Shown piece after piece: positions 6,623 through 15,476 of a stretch of 33,147 nucleotides of DNA. Under the pieces are notes generated by a model that was not told the DNA's origin, searched no databases, and worked only from the letters and a program-made list of their open reading frames with translations. The position numbers and the translations under genes are program-made. Source of the stretch: Actinomycetes bacterium (lineage in GTDB: Bacteria; Actinomycetota; Acidimicrobiia; Acidimicrobiales; RAAP-2); the NCBI GenBank assembly GCA_021791635.1, contig JAJYWF010000014.1:1-33147 (forward strand), read 5' to 3'. Position 1 is the first letter of the stretch. Each line of letters starts with the position of its first letter.

Positions 6623-8560
6623 ATGAAGATCGTCATGGTCAATTGGCGTGACCTAGCCCATCCTCAGGCCGGTGGCTCCGAAGTGCTCGCAGACCGCCTA
6701 CTTCGAGAGCTCACATCACGGGGACACCAGGTCGCGCTGGTCTGTGGTGGGCCTGTCGATGCCCGCCCATATCAAGTCCACGAAGCAGGAGGCACCTTCA
6801 GCCAGTACTTGGGTGTGCCGTTCGTCCATGCCCGCCATTACCGTGACGCAGACGTCGTCATCGACGTGGAGAACGGGCTCCCCTTCTTCTCGCCCTTATG
6901 GCGTCGGGGGCCGTCAATTTGCCTCGTTCACCACGTCCATACTGACCAGTGGAGGTCCCGCTTCCCGGCTCCGATTGCCGCAGGTGCCTCGGCAGTAGAG
7001 CGGCACCTCATGCCGGCGGTCTATCGGCACAACCTCTTCGTTGCCGTCTCACCGTCCACCGCTCGAGCACTCGTGGAGATCGGCGTAAGCCCCGGGCGGA
7101 TCCGTGTCATCGAGAGCGGCGTGGACCTGCCCGAAGGGAAGTTGGCTGAAAAGACATCGGAGCCCCTATTCCTCTCCCTTGGCCGTCTCGTCCCACACAA
7201 GCGTCTTCACCTGCTTCTTGCGGCATGGAAGCACGTCCAGCCGCATGTCGGTGGTCGGTTCGTGATGGTCGGCGACGGTCCTGAGTTCGCTGCGCTACGG
7301 GCCCAGGCCGAGAGTGTCCCAGGTGCCCACGTCATCGGTCGAATAAGCGAAGAAGACAAAGCTCGCCTTTTAGCCCAATCATGGTTCCTGGTGCACGCAG
7401 CGCACCATGAAGGATGGGGAATGTCCATTCTCGAGGCGGCTGCGAGTGGGACGCCCTCCTTGGCTGCAGACGTTCCCGGTGTACGTGACGCCATTGTCAG
7501 GAACCAGACGGGTGTGCTGGTCGACGCGTCGGGGCCACGTCTGGAATTGGACTTGGCCCACGAGTGGATCGCGCTGGCGCGGAACGAATCTCTTCGCGAG
7601 GCGATGGGCACCAGCGCTCGCTCACACGCTGCTCGATACTCGTGGGAGCGCACTGTCTCCACGTGGATCAGGCTCCTCACTGAAGCGGTAGATACTTTCC
7701 ACCATCGGCGACGATCCACCGGAATTCCCCTCGGACCCGTGGAACGGGGTGCGATTGCCACTTCTGGTCACCAGGAGACGCGGTGCCCCGGAAAGGGCCT
7801 CGAAAACTCCACTGGACCCGCACCACGCTCAGGGAACGGGATACGGCGCTCTCTGACTCTGTTCCAGGCGTTCCGACGGCAATTCGAAGATCCAGATCAC
7901 TTCTACACGCTTCTGGGAGACGACACCGCGGAGATCGTTGACCGCTATCACAGGCTTGCCGGCACGAGTGTCTTGGACGTGGGTGGCGGCCCAGGATACT
8001 TTGCCGAGGCCTTCCGTCGGCGTGGGGCGAAGAGCGTCTTCGTGGAGCCGTTCTGGGACGAGATGACCGCACCTGGACGAGCACTCGGCTATGGCGTGAT
8101 CGGCGATGGACTGGCGTTGCCTGTTGGTGACGACACCTTCGATGTGGTGCACTCGTCGAATGTCATCGAGCACGTTGACCGACCCGCGATCCTGTTCCAC
8201 GAGCTCGTACGGGCGGCTAACCCCGGAGGCACCATCTTTCTGGCATTCACCAACTGGCTGTCGCCATTCGGCGGCCATGAAACTTCGCCATGGCACTATT
8301 TGGGGGGCGAACGTGCAGCTCGACGCTACGAGAGGCGGACGGGATATCCTCCCAAGAATCGTTTTGGCGCGAGCTTGTTCCCGCTCAGCATCAAGACCGT
8401 GCTCTCGCTAGCTCGGGATCACGCCGGAGTTGACGTGATCGATGTGTTCCCTCGCTACTACCCCCAGTGGACTCGAAGGGCAGTCGACGTCCCCGGACTG
8501 CGGGAATTCGTGACCTGGAACCTCGCCCTCGTCCTCCGCCGCCAAGAGGAATCGGACTGA
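6623..8560 (+). CDS. GT4 glycosyltransferase fused to a SAM methyltransferase (Rv0225-Rv0224c type)
   Basis: A 645-aa two-enzyme fusion. Residues 1-355 are a GT-B family 4 transferase. Its N-domain has PQAGGSEV (14-21), and its C-domain has GRLVPHKRLHLLL, MVGDGPE and the donor-binding EGWGMSILEA (263-272). A linker of about 45 residues leads to a class I methyltransferase (about 410-640) with motif I LDVGGGPGYF (451-460), the acidic VEP at the end of strand 2, and SSNVIEHV. It also has a distinctive SPFGGHETSPWHYLGG stretch and VFPRYYPQW. From memory, the two halves match M. tuberculosis Rv0225 and Rv0224c, which are separate neighbouring genes near aftD. Here they are fused and lie 25 bp before an AftD homologue. 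I infer that the protein glycosylates a lipid or wall precursor and methylates the same product. Confidence 0.88.
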   Translation: MKIVMVNWRDLAHPQAGGSEVLADRLLRELTSRGHQVALVCGGPVDARPYQVHEAGGTFSQYLGVPFVHARHYRDADVVIDVENGLPFFSPLWRRGPSICLVHHVHTDQWRSRFPAPIAAGASAVERHLMPAVYRHNLFVAVSPSTARALVEIGVSPGRIRVIESGVDLPEGKLAEKTSEPLFLSLGRLVPHKRLHLLLAAWKHVQPHVGGRFVMVGDGPEFAALRAQAESVPGAHVIGRISEEDKARLLAQSWFLVHAAHHEGWGMSILEAAASGTPSLAADVPGVRDAIVRNQTGVLVDASGPRLELDLAHEWIALARNESLREAMGTSARSHAARYSWERTVSTWIRLLTEAVDTFHHRRRSTGIPLGPVERGAIATSGHQETRCPGKGLENSTGPAPRSGNGIRRSLTLFQAFRRQFEDPDHFYTLLGDDTAEIVDRYHRLAGTSVLDVGGGPGYFAEAFRRRGAKSVFVEPFWDEMTAPGRALGYGVIGDGLALPVGDDTFDVVHSSNVIEHVDRPAILFHELVRAANPGGTIFLAFTNWLSPFGGHETSPWHYLGGERAARRYERRTGYPPKNRFGASLFPLSIKTVLSLARDHAGVDVIDVFPRYYPQWTRRAVDVPGLREFVTWNLALVLRRQEESD

Positions 8561-8585
8561 TGAGCTTCTTCAGGTTTGAAGCGAC

Positions 8586-11500
8586 ATGGGCACCGGAGTG
8601 ACGACACCGAAAGCTACCGGTGTCGTCTCGACGTCCAATCTGTCGGGAGCTATCGGACCGGGACCCATTGGGGCAGGACCCACCACCCGTCGACAACCCC
8701 AAGTGACGCCGTCGACTGCTCTGGCGAATATTCGGCGCCGCATTCCCGATGTCCTAGTGACCGCAGGCCTGTTGGCCATCGCCTTCGCTCAGGCTGCGGG
8801 CCGGATCGTCGTGGACACCAAGTTCGACCTCACCGTGGACCCCGGCAGATTTCTGGCCGCCGCCACCCGTCTCTGGGATCCTCTGGCGTACTTCGGCTCG
8901 GTGCAGAACCAGGCTTACGGGTACCTCATTCCGATGGGTCCCTTCTACTGGCTTGGTCACGTCCTTGGGGTTCCCGCTTGGATCACTCAGCGTGCATGGC
9001 TCGGACTCCTGTTTGCCATCGCCTACTGGGGAACCATCCTCGTGGCCCAAGAGCTCGGTATCGGTGGACGGTGGACCCAGATGTGCGGCGGCATAGCGTA
9101 CGCATTGTCGCCGATCATGCTCACTGCGGCATTGGCTTCGGCCGGCTTGCTGCCGGTCGTGCTCCTTCCTTGGGTCATGCTGCCCCTCCTCAGGGCATCT
9201 CACGGGAAGACCTCTCTCTCGGGAGCGGCCGCACGCTCCGGCGTCGCCATCCTCCTAATGGGAGGGGTAAACGCCACGTCAGTCTTCGCCGTGCTGCCGC
9301 TGCCGGCGATCTGGTTCCTCACCAGGAGAGCAGGGCCACAACGCAATCGACTGTTCGTCTACTGGGTGGGTGCCACCGTGCTCGCCACCGCGTGGTTTCT
9401 CGTAGCTCTCGTATTCCAGGGGAAGTACGGCTTCAACTTCATCCCGTACACCGAAACGGCGACGGCGACCACGAAGCTTGCCTCAGTCCCCGAAACCCTT
9501 CGAGGTGCAGGTGTATGGCTGTCACTGGTCACCATCAATGGCCAATGGACCCCTGCCGGCTACCTGTTCGAGACCCTTCCGGCCACCATCGTCGGAACCG
9601 CCTCCGTGGCAGCGGCAGGAATTTACGGTCTCACCCGACGCGACATGCCCGAGCGACTGTTCCTCGTGCTGTCGCTTGGACTGGCCTCGTTGGCAATCTG
9701 CGCTGGCTATTGGGGGGATCTCGGGGGGCCGCTGTCCGGGTTTGTCCGGTACCTTCTGACCGGTCCCCTCGCACCGCTCCGCAACGTCTACAAATTTCAG
9801 CCTGTCGTAACCTTTCCGCTGGTTCTGGGGCTCATTCACGCGCTTCACGTGTGGGGGCGGGCGATGGCACGCGCTCTGGGTGCTCTCCGCATGCTCGTGA
9901 TGGTCGGGTTCGTGGCACTGGTTGTGACGGCGTTGGCCCTAGCATCCTTCCCAGCCCTCGATGGCAACCTATACCCGGCCGGCTCGTATGCGGCCTTGCC
10001 GTCGTACTGGACCCAGGCTTCCCATTGGCTGAACGCACGGGGAGCGCTTTCGACCACCGTCGTACTTCCCGGAGCACCGTTCGGGAGATTCGACTGGGGC
10101 ACCACGAACGACCAGCCAATCGAAGCGCTCAGCAACGTCCCATGGGGAGATCGCAACATCGCACCACTGGGATCCATCGGCAACACGCAATTCCTCGACG
10201 CGCTGGACCGCGTCCTGGCGAACGGCCAGCCGGTTCCCGGGCTGGCTGAATATCTCGCGAGCGCTGGGGTCCGATACCTTCTGGTCGAGAACGACATCAA
10301 CTCTTCGGAGACCGGCAGCCCTCCGGCTGTGACGATCCGTACCGCCCTTGCCGGTGATCCAGGCATCTCCCGGGTTGCGCAGTTCGGACCGGTCGTCGTC
10401 AACGATGACTCGGGTCCCTTCGCCGAGGTCGACTTCGCCCCTCTCTCGGAGACCTCGGGACTCAGAGCATTGGAGATCTACCAGGTGGCTACCACCGGAT
10501 CGGGGAACTCCATGGTGACCACCTACCCTGCATCCACGGGTGTCGTGTTGTCTGGAGGACCCCAAGGCGTGTTGCCACTGGCTGCATCCGGTCAACTTGC
10601 GAACCAGGCAGTGGCGTTGGCAGGCGATGTCCTGGCACCGAAGTTCACAGATCCGACCTGGGTCGACACCGATAGCCAGCAGCTCCGTGACACCACATTC
10701 GGCCAGCTCTACGACAACGTTTCGTACGTCCTCCAGCCTAACGAAGCCGCTCCCACAGTCGGTGGAAACCCAAAGGAGTGGACCGTCGTCCCCGGGAACC
10801 GGCACGAGACGGTGAGTGTCCTCCATGGCGCGGCCTCGGTCACCGCGTCCTCCTATGGCACCCCTGTCGACCGGATCCCCGGATACCAGCCGTTGGACGC
10901 GTTCATCAACAATCCCGAAACGGCGAGCTGGGTTGCATCGGGCACGAATCTCCAAGATCCCTGGATCCAGATCACCTTTCACCATCCGGTCCCGATCAGC
11001 CGGATCGAGATCACCCCGCTGCACGACGGGCCGTGGCGGCCGATTGTGGAGCAGGTCGTGGTGTCCACCAGCCAGGGGAAGAGAGCCTCGTCGTTGACGC
11101 CCGACGAAGTCGCTCAATCGGTCCCGGTGGCTTCGGGCGACACCACGTTCCTACGGGTGACCATCGCCCGGCTTGCGAAGGCGCTGGAACCGGCCGCCGA
11201 TGCCGGACCAGGCTTCATCCACATTTCCATTCCCGGAGTAACTGTCTCCCAGAGCTGGAAGCTCCCTGCCGATGGAGCAACCGGGGCCGGTACCATTCCG
11301 TCGTACCTGTTCACATCACCGCTTCCGAACCAGTTCGCCTATCTGTCGGCCCCTGACGAGGAGCCACACATGTCGCGGATTTTCTCAGTGCCCTTCAAGG
11401 CGACTTTCCATGTCGATGCGACCATCACTCCGCTTCCTATACCTCAAATTGTGAAAGAGGCAAATACCACAGGATCTTTGGTGGTGCGTGCCTCCTCGAC

Positions 11501-13220
11501 GTTCGGCAACCTCCCGCTCTACAAGTCGGGGAACCTCATCGACAGCAGCACCCTGACCAGCTGGTGGGCTGGAGCCGGTGACAGCAACCCGCGCCTCACT
11601 TACACTTGGCCGCGCACTCTGACTCTGTCGTCGCTGGACTTCGCTCCCGATCTTGCCGCCAGCCGACCCGAAGTACTCCGCCTCACGACCCCGACGAAGA
11701 GCGAATTGGTGCAACTTCCGGCGACGGCAGGTACGGTGCAGTTCGCTCCGCTCACGACGAATCGGCTGACGGTGACGTTCCCGACTGAGCAGCGGCTCAC
11801 GGGATACAACATCCTCACCAACGGGGATACGGTAATACCCATCGGCATGGCCGAGCTGTCCTTTCCCGCCGTCACCGCCGTCTACCCGCCGGTGGCACAT
11901 CCCTTGAGTCGGCCGTTCACCCTGACGTGCGGTCACGGACCGACGATCGATGTCGACGGTCGGAACTACTCCACTGAAGTGACGGGCACCTACGCGCAGC
12001 TGAATGGCCTCGAACCGATGAGTGTCACCTTGTGCACCCCCCACAGTGACCTCACGTTGGGGCCCGGACTCCATACGTTGACGGTCCACGACTCCAAGCT
12101 GGCCATGAAAGTCACGTCGCTCTCCCTGAGCGGCACCCCCTTGCCCGCCGGTGCCGCGCCTCGTTCGGTCTCCATAGTTCACTGGGGAGCGACCCAGAGG
12201 ACGATCCGTGTCACTCCTGGGTCCCGAGCCATTATCGGCGTACATCAGAACTACAACGTCGGGTGGGTGGCCCGAGCCGGCGGGATCCAACTCAAGCCTG
12301 TCCGCCTCGACGGTTGGCAGCAGGGGTACATCCTCCCAGCCAGCACTTCTCCACAGACTGTCACACTCACGTTCGCACCGGAGAACCCCTTCCGCTATGC
12401 CCTTCTGGCGGGTGCGGCTTTAGCCTTCCTTCTCGTCGTGTGGGCCTGCATTCCCAACCGCCGACGCCGTCCCCGCATTCGTTCCGATGCGAGAAGTGAA
12501 TTACGCCCTAAGGCGAAGCACCGACCTCCCGTCCACGCTGCCTCCAGCAACCAAGTCCATCTCCGTGACTCCGGCGAGTCGGTGCCTCATCCGGCTGAAG
12601 GGAGCGGGCCGCGGGGAGCGTCGGAGGCTCGGGGCAGTGAACAGGGGCGGGCCCGCGGTCAGGCTCCGATCTCCTCCGTGCTCATGTCGCGCCACGGCTA
12701 TACGTCCCGACCCGTGGTCTCCACCCTGGTCCTCACCGCGGCGATGTTCCTTCTCATCGGACCAGCAGCCGTGATCGTCCCACTCCTCGTGGTCGTTCCC
12801 AGGATCGATCGTCCCTCCCGCCAACGATTCAAGGTCGTCGGAACCGATCTCAGCCTGGTAATCTCGGCAACCCGAAGGGCGATATCACTGCCGTGGCTGG
12901 CGTTCGCGGCCACGGTAGCTGCAGGCGTCGTGATTGCCATTCGACCAGGTCTCACATCGAATGCATTCTTCGGTCCGCTGAGCTTCACGGCACAGATTCT
13001 CGGCGGGGTGGCATTGGGGGCTCTCGTCGTCTCTCTGATCCCGGGTCTTGCCCGATGGGAGAGCAGCGGTGGCGACAGCGGACCGCCGGCCTGGCACCCA
13101 CCCCCACTGCCACTTGCGCCACCCCCGGGAGCGCCACCGCCACATCCGTCGCCATCACTGTCGACGTCTCCCGGTCCTCCGGCAGCGCCTGGCGTCTCGG
13201 CGACCGGCCGACATACCTGA
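8586..13220 (+). CDS. aftD-like: AftD-like alpha-(1->3)-arabinofuranosyltransferase (DUF3367 family)
   Basis: A 1544-aa membrane GT-C enzyme of the AftD family, which in mycobacteria adds arabinofuranose from decaprenyl-phospho-arabinose to arabinogalactan and lipoarabinomannan outside the membrane. Hallmarks: VDTKFDLTVDPGRFL (about 77-91, holding the candidate catalytic Asp), VQNQAYGYLIPMGPFYWLGH and ITQRAWLGL. About eleven hydrophobic helices follow to about residue 455. The long extracytoplasmic part carries two F5/8-type-C-like carbohydrate-binding modules (about 751-855 with NPETASWVASG; about 965-1068 with LTSWWAGAG). A C-terminal helix (about 1276-1296) is followed by a charged linker and three further helices. 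The Pro-rich tail has no counterpart I recall in AftD. The stop lies in the first unit of a 17-bp tandem repeat. The family is clear; the sugar used in this organism is not. Confidence 0.88.
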   Translation: MGTGVTTPKATGVVSTSNLSGAIGPGPIGAGPTTRRQPQVTPSTALANIRRRIPDVLVTAGLLAIAFAQAAGRIVVDTKFDLTVDPGRFLAAATRLWDPLAYFGSVQNQAYGYLIPMGPFYWLGHVLGVPAWITQRAWLGLLFAIAYWGTILVAQELGIGGRWTQMCGGIAYALSPIMLTAALASAGLLPVVLLPWVMLPLLRASHGKTSLSGAAARSGVAILLMGGVNATSVFAVLPLPAIWFLTRRAGPQRNRLFVYWVGATVLATAWFLVALVFQGKYGFNFIPYTETATATTKLASVPETLRGAGVWLSLVTINGQWTPAGYLFETLPATIVGTASVAAAGIYGLTRRDMPERLFLVLSLGLASLAICAGYWGDLGGPLSGFVRYLLTGPLAPLRNVYKFQPVVTFPLVLGLIHALHVWGRAMARALGALRMLVMVGFVALVVTALALASFPALDGNLYPAGSYAALPSYWTQASHWLNARGALSTTVVLPGAPFGRFDWGTTNDQPIEALSNVPWGDRNIAPLGSIGNTQFLDALDRVLANGQPVPGLAEYLASAGVRYLLVENDINSSETGSPPAVTIRTALAGDPGISRVAQFGPVVVNDDSGPFAEVDFAPLSETSGLRALEIYQVATTGSGNSMVTTYPASTGVVLSGGPQGVLPLAASGQLANQAVALAGDVLAPKFTDPTWVDTDSQQLRDTTFGQLYDNVSYVLQPNEAAPTVGGNPKEWTVVPGNRHETVSVLHGAASVTASSYGTPVDRIPGYQPLDAFINNPETASWVASGTNLQDPWIQITFHHPVPISRIEITPLHDGPWRPIVEQVVVSTSQGKRASSLTPDEVAQSVPVASGDTTFLRVTIARLAKALEPAADAGPGFIHISIPGVTVSQSWKLPADGATGAGTIPSYLFTSPLPNQFAYLSAPDEEPHMSRIFSVPFKATFHVDATITPLPIPQIVKEANTTGSLVVRASSTFGNLPLYKSGNLIDSSTLTSWWAGAGDSNPRLTYTWPRTLTLSSLDFAPDLAASRPEVLRLTTPTKSELVQLPATAGTVQFAPLTTNRLTVTFPTEQRLTGYNILTNGDTVIPIGMAELSFPAVTAVYPPVAHPLSRPFTLTCGHGPTIDVDGRNYSTEVTGTYAQLNGLEPMSVTLCTPHSDLTLGPGLHTLTVHDSKLAMKVTSLSLSGTPLPAGAAPRSVSIVHWGATQRTIRVTPGSRAIIGVHQNYNVGWVARAGGIQLKPVRLDGWQQGYILPASTSPQTVTLTFAPENPFRYALLAGAALAFLLVVWACIPNRRRRPRIRSDARSELRPKAKHRPPVHAASSNQVHLRDSGESVPHPAEGSGPRGASEARGSEQGRARGQAPISSVLMSRHGYTSRPVVSTLVLTAAMFLLIGPAAVIVPLLVVVPRIDRPSRQRFKVVGTDLSLVISATRRAISLPWLAFAATVAAGVVIAIRPGLTSNAFFGPLSFTAQILGGVALGALVVSLIPGLARWESSGGDSGPPAWHPPPLPLAPPPGAPPPHPSPSLSTSPGPPAAPGVSATGRHT

Positions 13221-13272
13221 ATCCCGGACATACCTGAATCCCGGACATACCTGAATCCCGGACATACTTGAC
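13211..13272 (+). repeat. 17-bp tandem repeat (minisatellite), 3.6 copies
   Basis: The unit ACATACCTGAATCCCGG occurs three times without a mismatch (13211-13227, 13228-13244, 13245-13261), followed by a partial copy (13262-13272) with one change. The first unit contains the TGA stop of the AftD-like gene, so copy-number changes downstream would not alter the protein. It has no spacers and is not a CRISPR array. The partial copy creates TTGACA at 13268-13273, but no -10 follows at the right distance. The rest of the gap to 13374 shows nothing else I recognise. Confidence 0.9.
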
Positions 13273-13374
13273 AATGGAGTCTTGCAACCCACCTCGCCCC
13301 GGCCAAACTCGGACGCGTCTTCTCGGCGAGGAGAGTCGTTTGCTCGGCACGTCCCGGTCGGGTCACGAGGGGCG

Positions 13375-14532
13375 ATGAGCCGGGTAGTAGCCTCCGCGCG
13401 CGTGGCTCCGCTCGCCTCCAAATCCGTCGAAGGCTCGACAGCCCTCCCTCGGACCGCTACGTCCGGGGCACTCCATATGCTCCACCACCCCGATCGACGG
13501 ACCACCTGGGTCGGACTGGGCGTGCTCCGATTCAAAGAGCCATTGGGGACCGACGAGCCGACTCTGCACGACTACCTCGCGTCGCGCCTCGCTGCAGTCC
13601 AGGCGGCACTCCCGCTCTCGGCTGCGCGAATCCGGGGTGATCGATGGGTCGCAGGGGCACCCTGCCGCCCCGAGGTGGTGACATCGGAAGACTCCATTCC
13701 GGCCGCGGTGGTGCGCGGCTTCGATCTGCACCGGGAACCTCCCCTGCGTGTGGTCGCCGCGGCTAACGGGATGTGGGTGACTATCGCCCTCCACCACGCC
13801 GCATTCGACGGTTCGAACGTCTTCACACTGTTCCGCATCATTGCCGGCCACCAGCCTCGGAGGGTTCCAAGAGCGAGAACGTTCGAGCGCCGGACGGTAC
13901 CTCCGTGGTCGATCTTGAAACGGCTGCTCAGGCCGGCGGATCCGGTGGTTCCGTCGTCGCCACCCCCGACCACCGATACGTTCGTTTCGGTGACGCTCCC
14001 GCTCGTCGGGCGTGACATCACGACCCGTTTACCGGATGCGTGCGTCGCCGCAACGCTGGACCACTGCAACCGCGCCGGTGCTCCGTGTCGGCGCGTCGGA
14101 CTCTCGCTTGGCCTCGTAGCCCATTCGGGCGACGGTGACATCTCGACCTACCGGCGCATCGATGCCCGTGCCGGTGGATCGCTGCGTCCAGCTATCGAGA
14201 GGTCCCTGGCGGCACGAGAGGAGCCTTGGGAGATCGTCCACGGAACGCGGCTCCTCAGGCTGGCAGCCCCGTTCGTAGGGCGGGTCTCCGACACGTTGCT
14301 GGTGTCGAACTTCGGTCGAGTCGAGATACCCGGCCTCCACGCCCTCGAGTGCTACCCGGTGGCCCGGGGCCGTTCGGCACTCGCATTCGGTGCAGTACGG
14401 GTCTCCGGTGGCCGATCGACGTTGACCCTCCGGGCCCGATATCTCTCTCCCGAGGATGGGCGCCGGATCCTCCTCGGAGTGATCGAGCACTTGACTCGAT
14501 CAGCGAGCCAGCTCCCAGAGGGCCCAAAGTGA
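13375..14532 (+). CDS. Condensation-domain-like CoA-dependent acyltransferase (HHxxxDG)
   Basis: Belongs to the chloramphenicol acetyltransferase / NRPS condensation / PapA / wax-ester-synthase superfamily, judged by the active-site motif LHHAAFDGSN (His140, His141, Asp145, Gly146, counting from ATG 13375). The downstream part ends in a strand carrying SDTLLVSNFGRVE, which resembles the DFGWG-like second motif position of these enzymes. At 385 aa it is single-module size. ATG 13375 follows a GAGGGG stretch at very short spacing. An in-frame TTG at 13282 is also open, and ATG 13480 is a third option, so the start is uncertain. Its place between the AftD-like gene and a PlsC-like acyltransferase suggests acylation of a glycan or glycolipid, for example a PapA-like role. 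The substrate is unknown. Confidence 0.7.
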   Translation: MSRVVASARVAPLASKSVEGSTALPRTATSGALHMLHHPDRRTTWVGLGVLRFKEPLGTDEPTLHDYLASRLAAVQAALPLSAARIRGDRWVAGAPCRPEVVTSEDSIPAAVVRGFDLHREPPLRVVAAANGMWVTIALHHAAFDGSNVFTLFRIIAGHQPRRVPRARTFERRTVPPWSILKRLLRPADPVVPSSPPPTTDTFVSVTLPLVGRDITTRLPDACVAATLDHCNRAGAPCRRVGLSLGLVAHSGDGDISTYRRIDARAGGSLRPAIERSLAAREEPWEIVHGTRLLRLAAPFVGRVSDTLLVSNFGRVEIPGLHALECYPVARGRSALAFGAVRVSGGRSTLTLRARYLSPEDGRRILLGVIEHLTRSASQLPEGPK

Positions 14533-14565
14533 CAACTCGCCCGGTCGCCGTGGCCCACGGACCGG

Positions 14566-14571
14566 TACGAT
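14566..14571 (+). promoter_or_regulatory. -10 element for a leaderless PlsC-like mRNA
   Basis: TACGAT fits the actinobacterial TANNNT -10 and ends 6 nt before GTG 14578, so transcription would begin at the start codon. No Shine-Dalgarno sequence is present, in agreement. No clear -35 is seen. Confidence 0.45.
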
Positions 14572-14577
14572 GGCGAT

Positions 14578-15459
14578 GTGCCTCCACCTCGCACGACTGA
14601 ACGAAGGGATCGCTCTTCGACCGCCGTCGTCCCGATCCGGCTCCCCTCCCAGGCCCCTGATCAGCCCGATGATCCTCGCCTCTCCGACGTCGACGAGTGG
14701 GGACGATCCGAGCGTGTGCGTACCCTCCTCCGTCAGATCTACGACCCGGTGTACTCCAAGTGGTTTCGAGCCGAGTGGGAGGGCCTCGAGAAGATACCGA
14801 CGGAAGGGGGTGCTTTACTCGTGGCCAACCACGCTGGGGCGATTCCATCCGACGCACCGGTCATCATGCACGGTATCGAAAAAGAGCTCGGCCGTCCGGT
14901 CTACGGATTGGCCGACTACTTCTTCCGCACCGTTCCCGTCGTCGGGACGTTGTGGAGCCGCGCCGGAGGTGTGTCCGCCAATCCGGACAACGCCTACCGC
15001 CTGCTCCACGATCAGCGCCAGCTCGCCGTCGTGTTCCCCGAAGGAACCAAGGGGCCGTCCAAGTCGTTCACGGACCGCTACCAGCTCCGCCGGTTCGGAA
15101 GAGGGGGGTTCGTCGAGATCGCCATGCGTACCGGCGTTCCCATAGTCCCCATTGCCGTGGTGGGGTCCGAAGAGTCGATGCCCGTGGTGTTCCGACTGCC
15201 GGCACTGGCCAAGCTCATCGGAGTGCCGTACTTTCCGATCACGGCGAACTTCATGATGCTCGGTCCACTCGGTGTCCTCGTTCCGTTCCCGGCGAAATTC
15301 CGTCTCCGGGTTCTCGATCCCGTGACGTTCGACGTCCCTCCTGATCAGGAGCGGTACTCCAAGAGCCGGGTGATGGACGAGGTCGAGAACATCCGGACTC
15401 TCATCCAAGAGACGATCTTCGACATGCTGCGCGACCGTCGCAGCATTTGGTTCGGCTGA
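14578..15459 (+). CDS. PlsC-like lysophospholipid acyltransferase (Rv0502 type)
   Basis: Predicted glycerophospholipid or glycolipid acyltransferase at the inner face of the membrane. The acceptor motif NHAGAIPSD (residues 84-92) gives the His and Asp of the active site, and FPEGTKG (about 153-159) is the second substrate-binding motif. The His-to-Asp spacing is HX6D rather than the classical HX4D of PlsC; as far as I recall, the same NHxGxxPxD form occurs in Rv0502-like proteins. The length is 293 aa, with an N-terminal 45-residue charged tail and no obvious signal peptide. The next gene, an SDR, starts 17 nt after its stop, matching the Rv0502-Rv0501 neighbourhood of mycobacteria. The GTG start is supported by the -10 at 14566. 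Confidence 0.85.
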   Translation: MPPPRTTERRDRSSTAVVPIRLPSQAPDQPDDPRLSDVDEWGRSERVRTLLRQIYDPVYSKWFRAEWEGLEKIPTEGGALLVANHAGAIPSDAPVIMHGIEKELGRPVYGLADYFFRTVPVVGTLWSRAGGVSANPDNAYRLLHDQRQLAVVFPEGTKGPSKSFTDRYQLRRFGRGGFVEIAMRTGVPIVPIAVVGSEESMPVVFRLPALAKLIGVPYFPITANFMMLGPLGVLVPFPAKFRLRVLDPVTFDVPPDQERYSKSRVMDEVENIRTLIQETIFDMLRDRRSIWFG

Positions 15460-15476
15460 GGCGGAGGTTCGCCACG

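Noticed and set aside
8576-10249. 557-codon open frame overlapping the AftD-like gene in another phase
   Set aside because: Arg/Ser/His-rich translation without motifs, while the AftD frame shows membrane helices and family signatures.
9969-11117. 382-codon open frame on the minus strand inside the AftD-like gene
   Set aside because: Antisense to a well-supported coding region. Its composition is Arg/Gly/Asp-rich with no motif; it is a typical high-GC shadow frame.
13211-13272. Possible CRISPR array
   Set aside because: The 17-bp units are directly adjacent with no spacers, and no cas gene is nearby.
13262-13290. Promoter from TTGACA at 13268
   Set aside because: No acceptable -10 occurs 16-18 nt downstream; the hexamer comes from the decayed last repeat unit.
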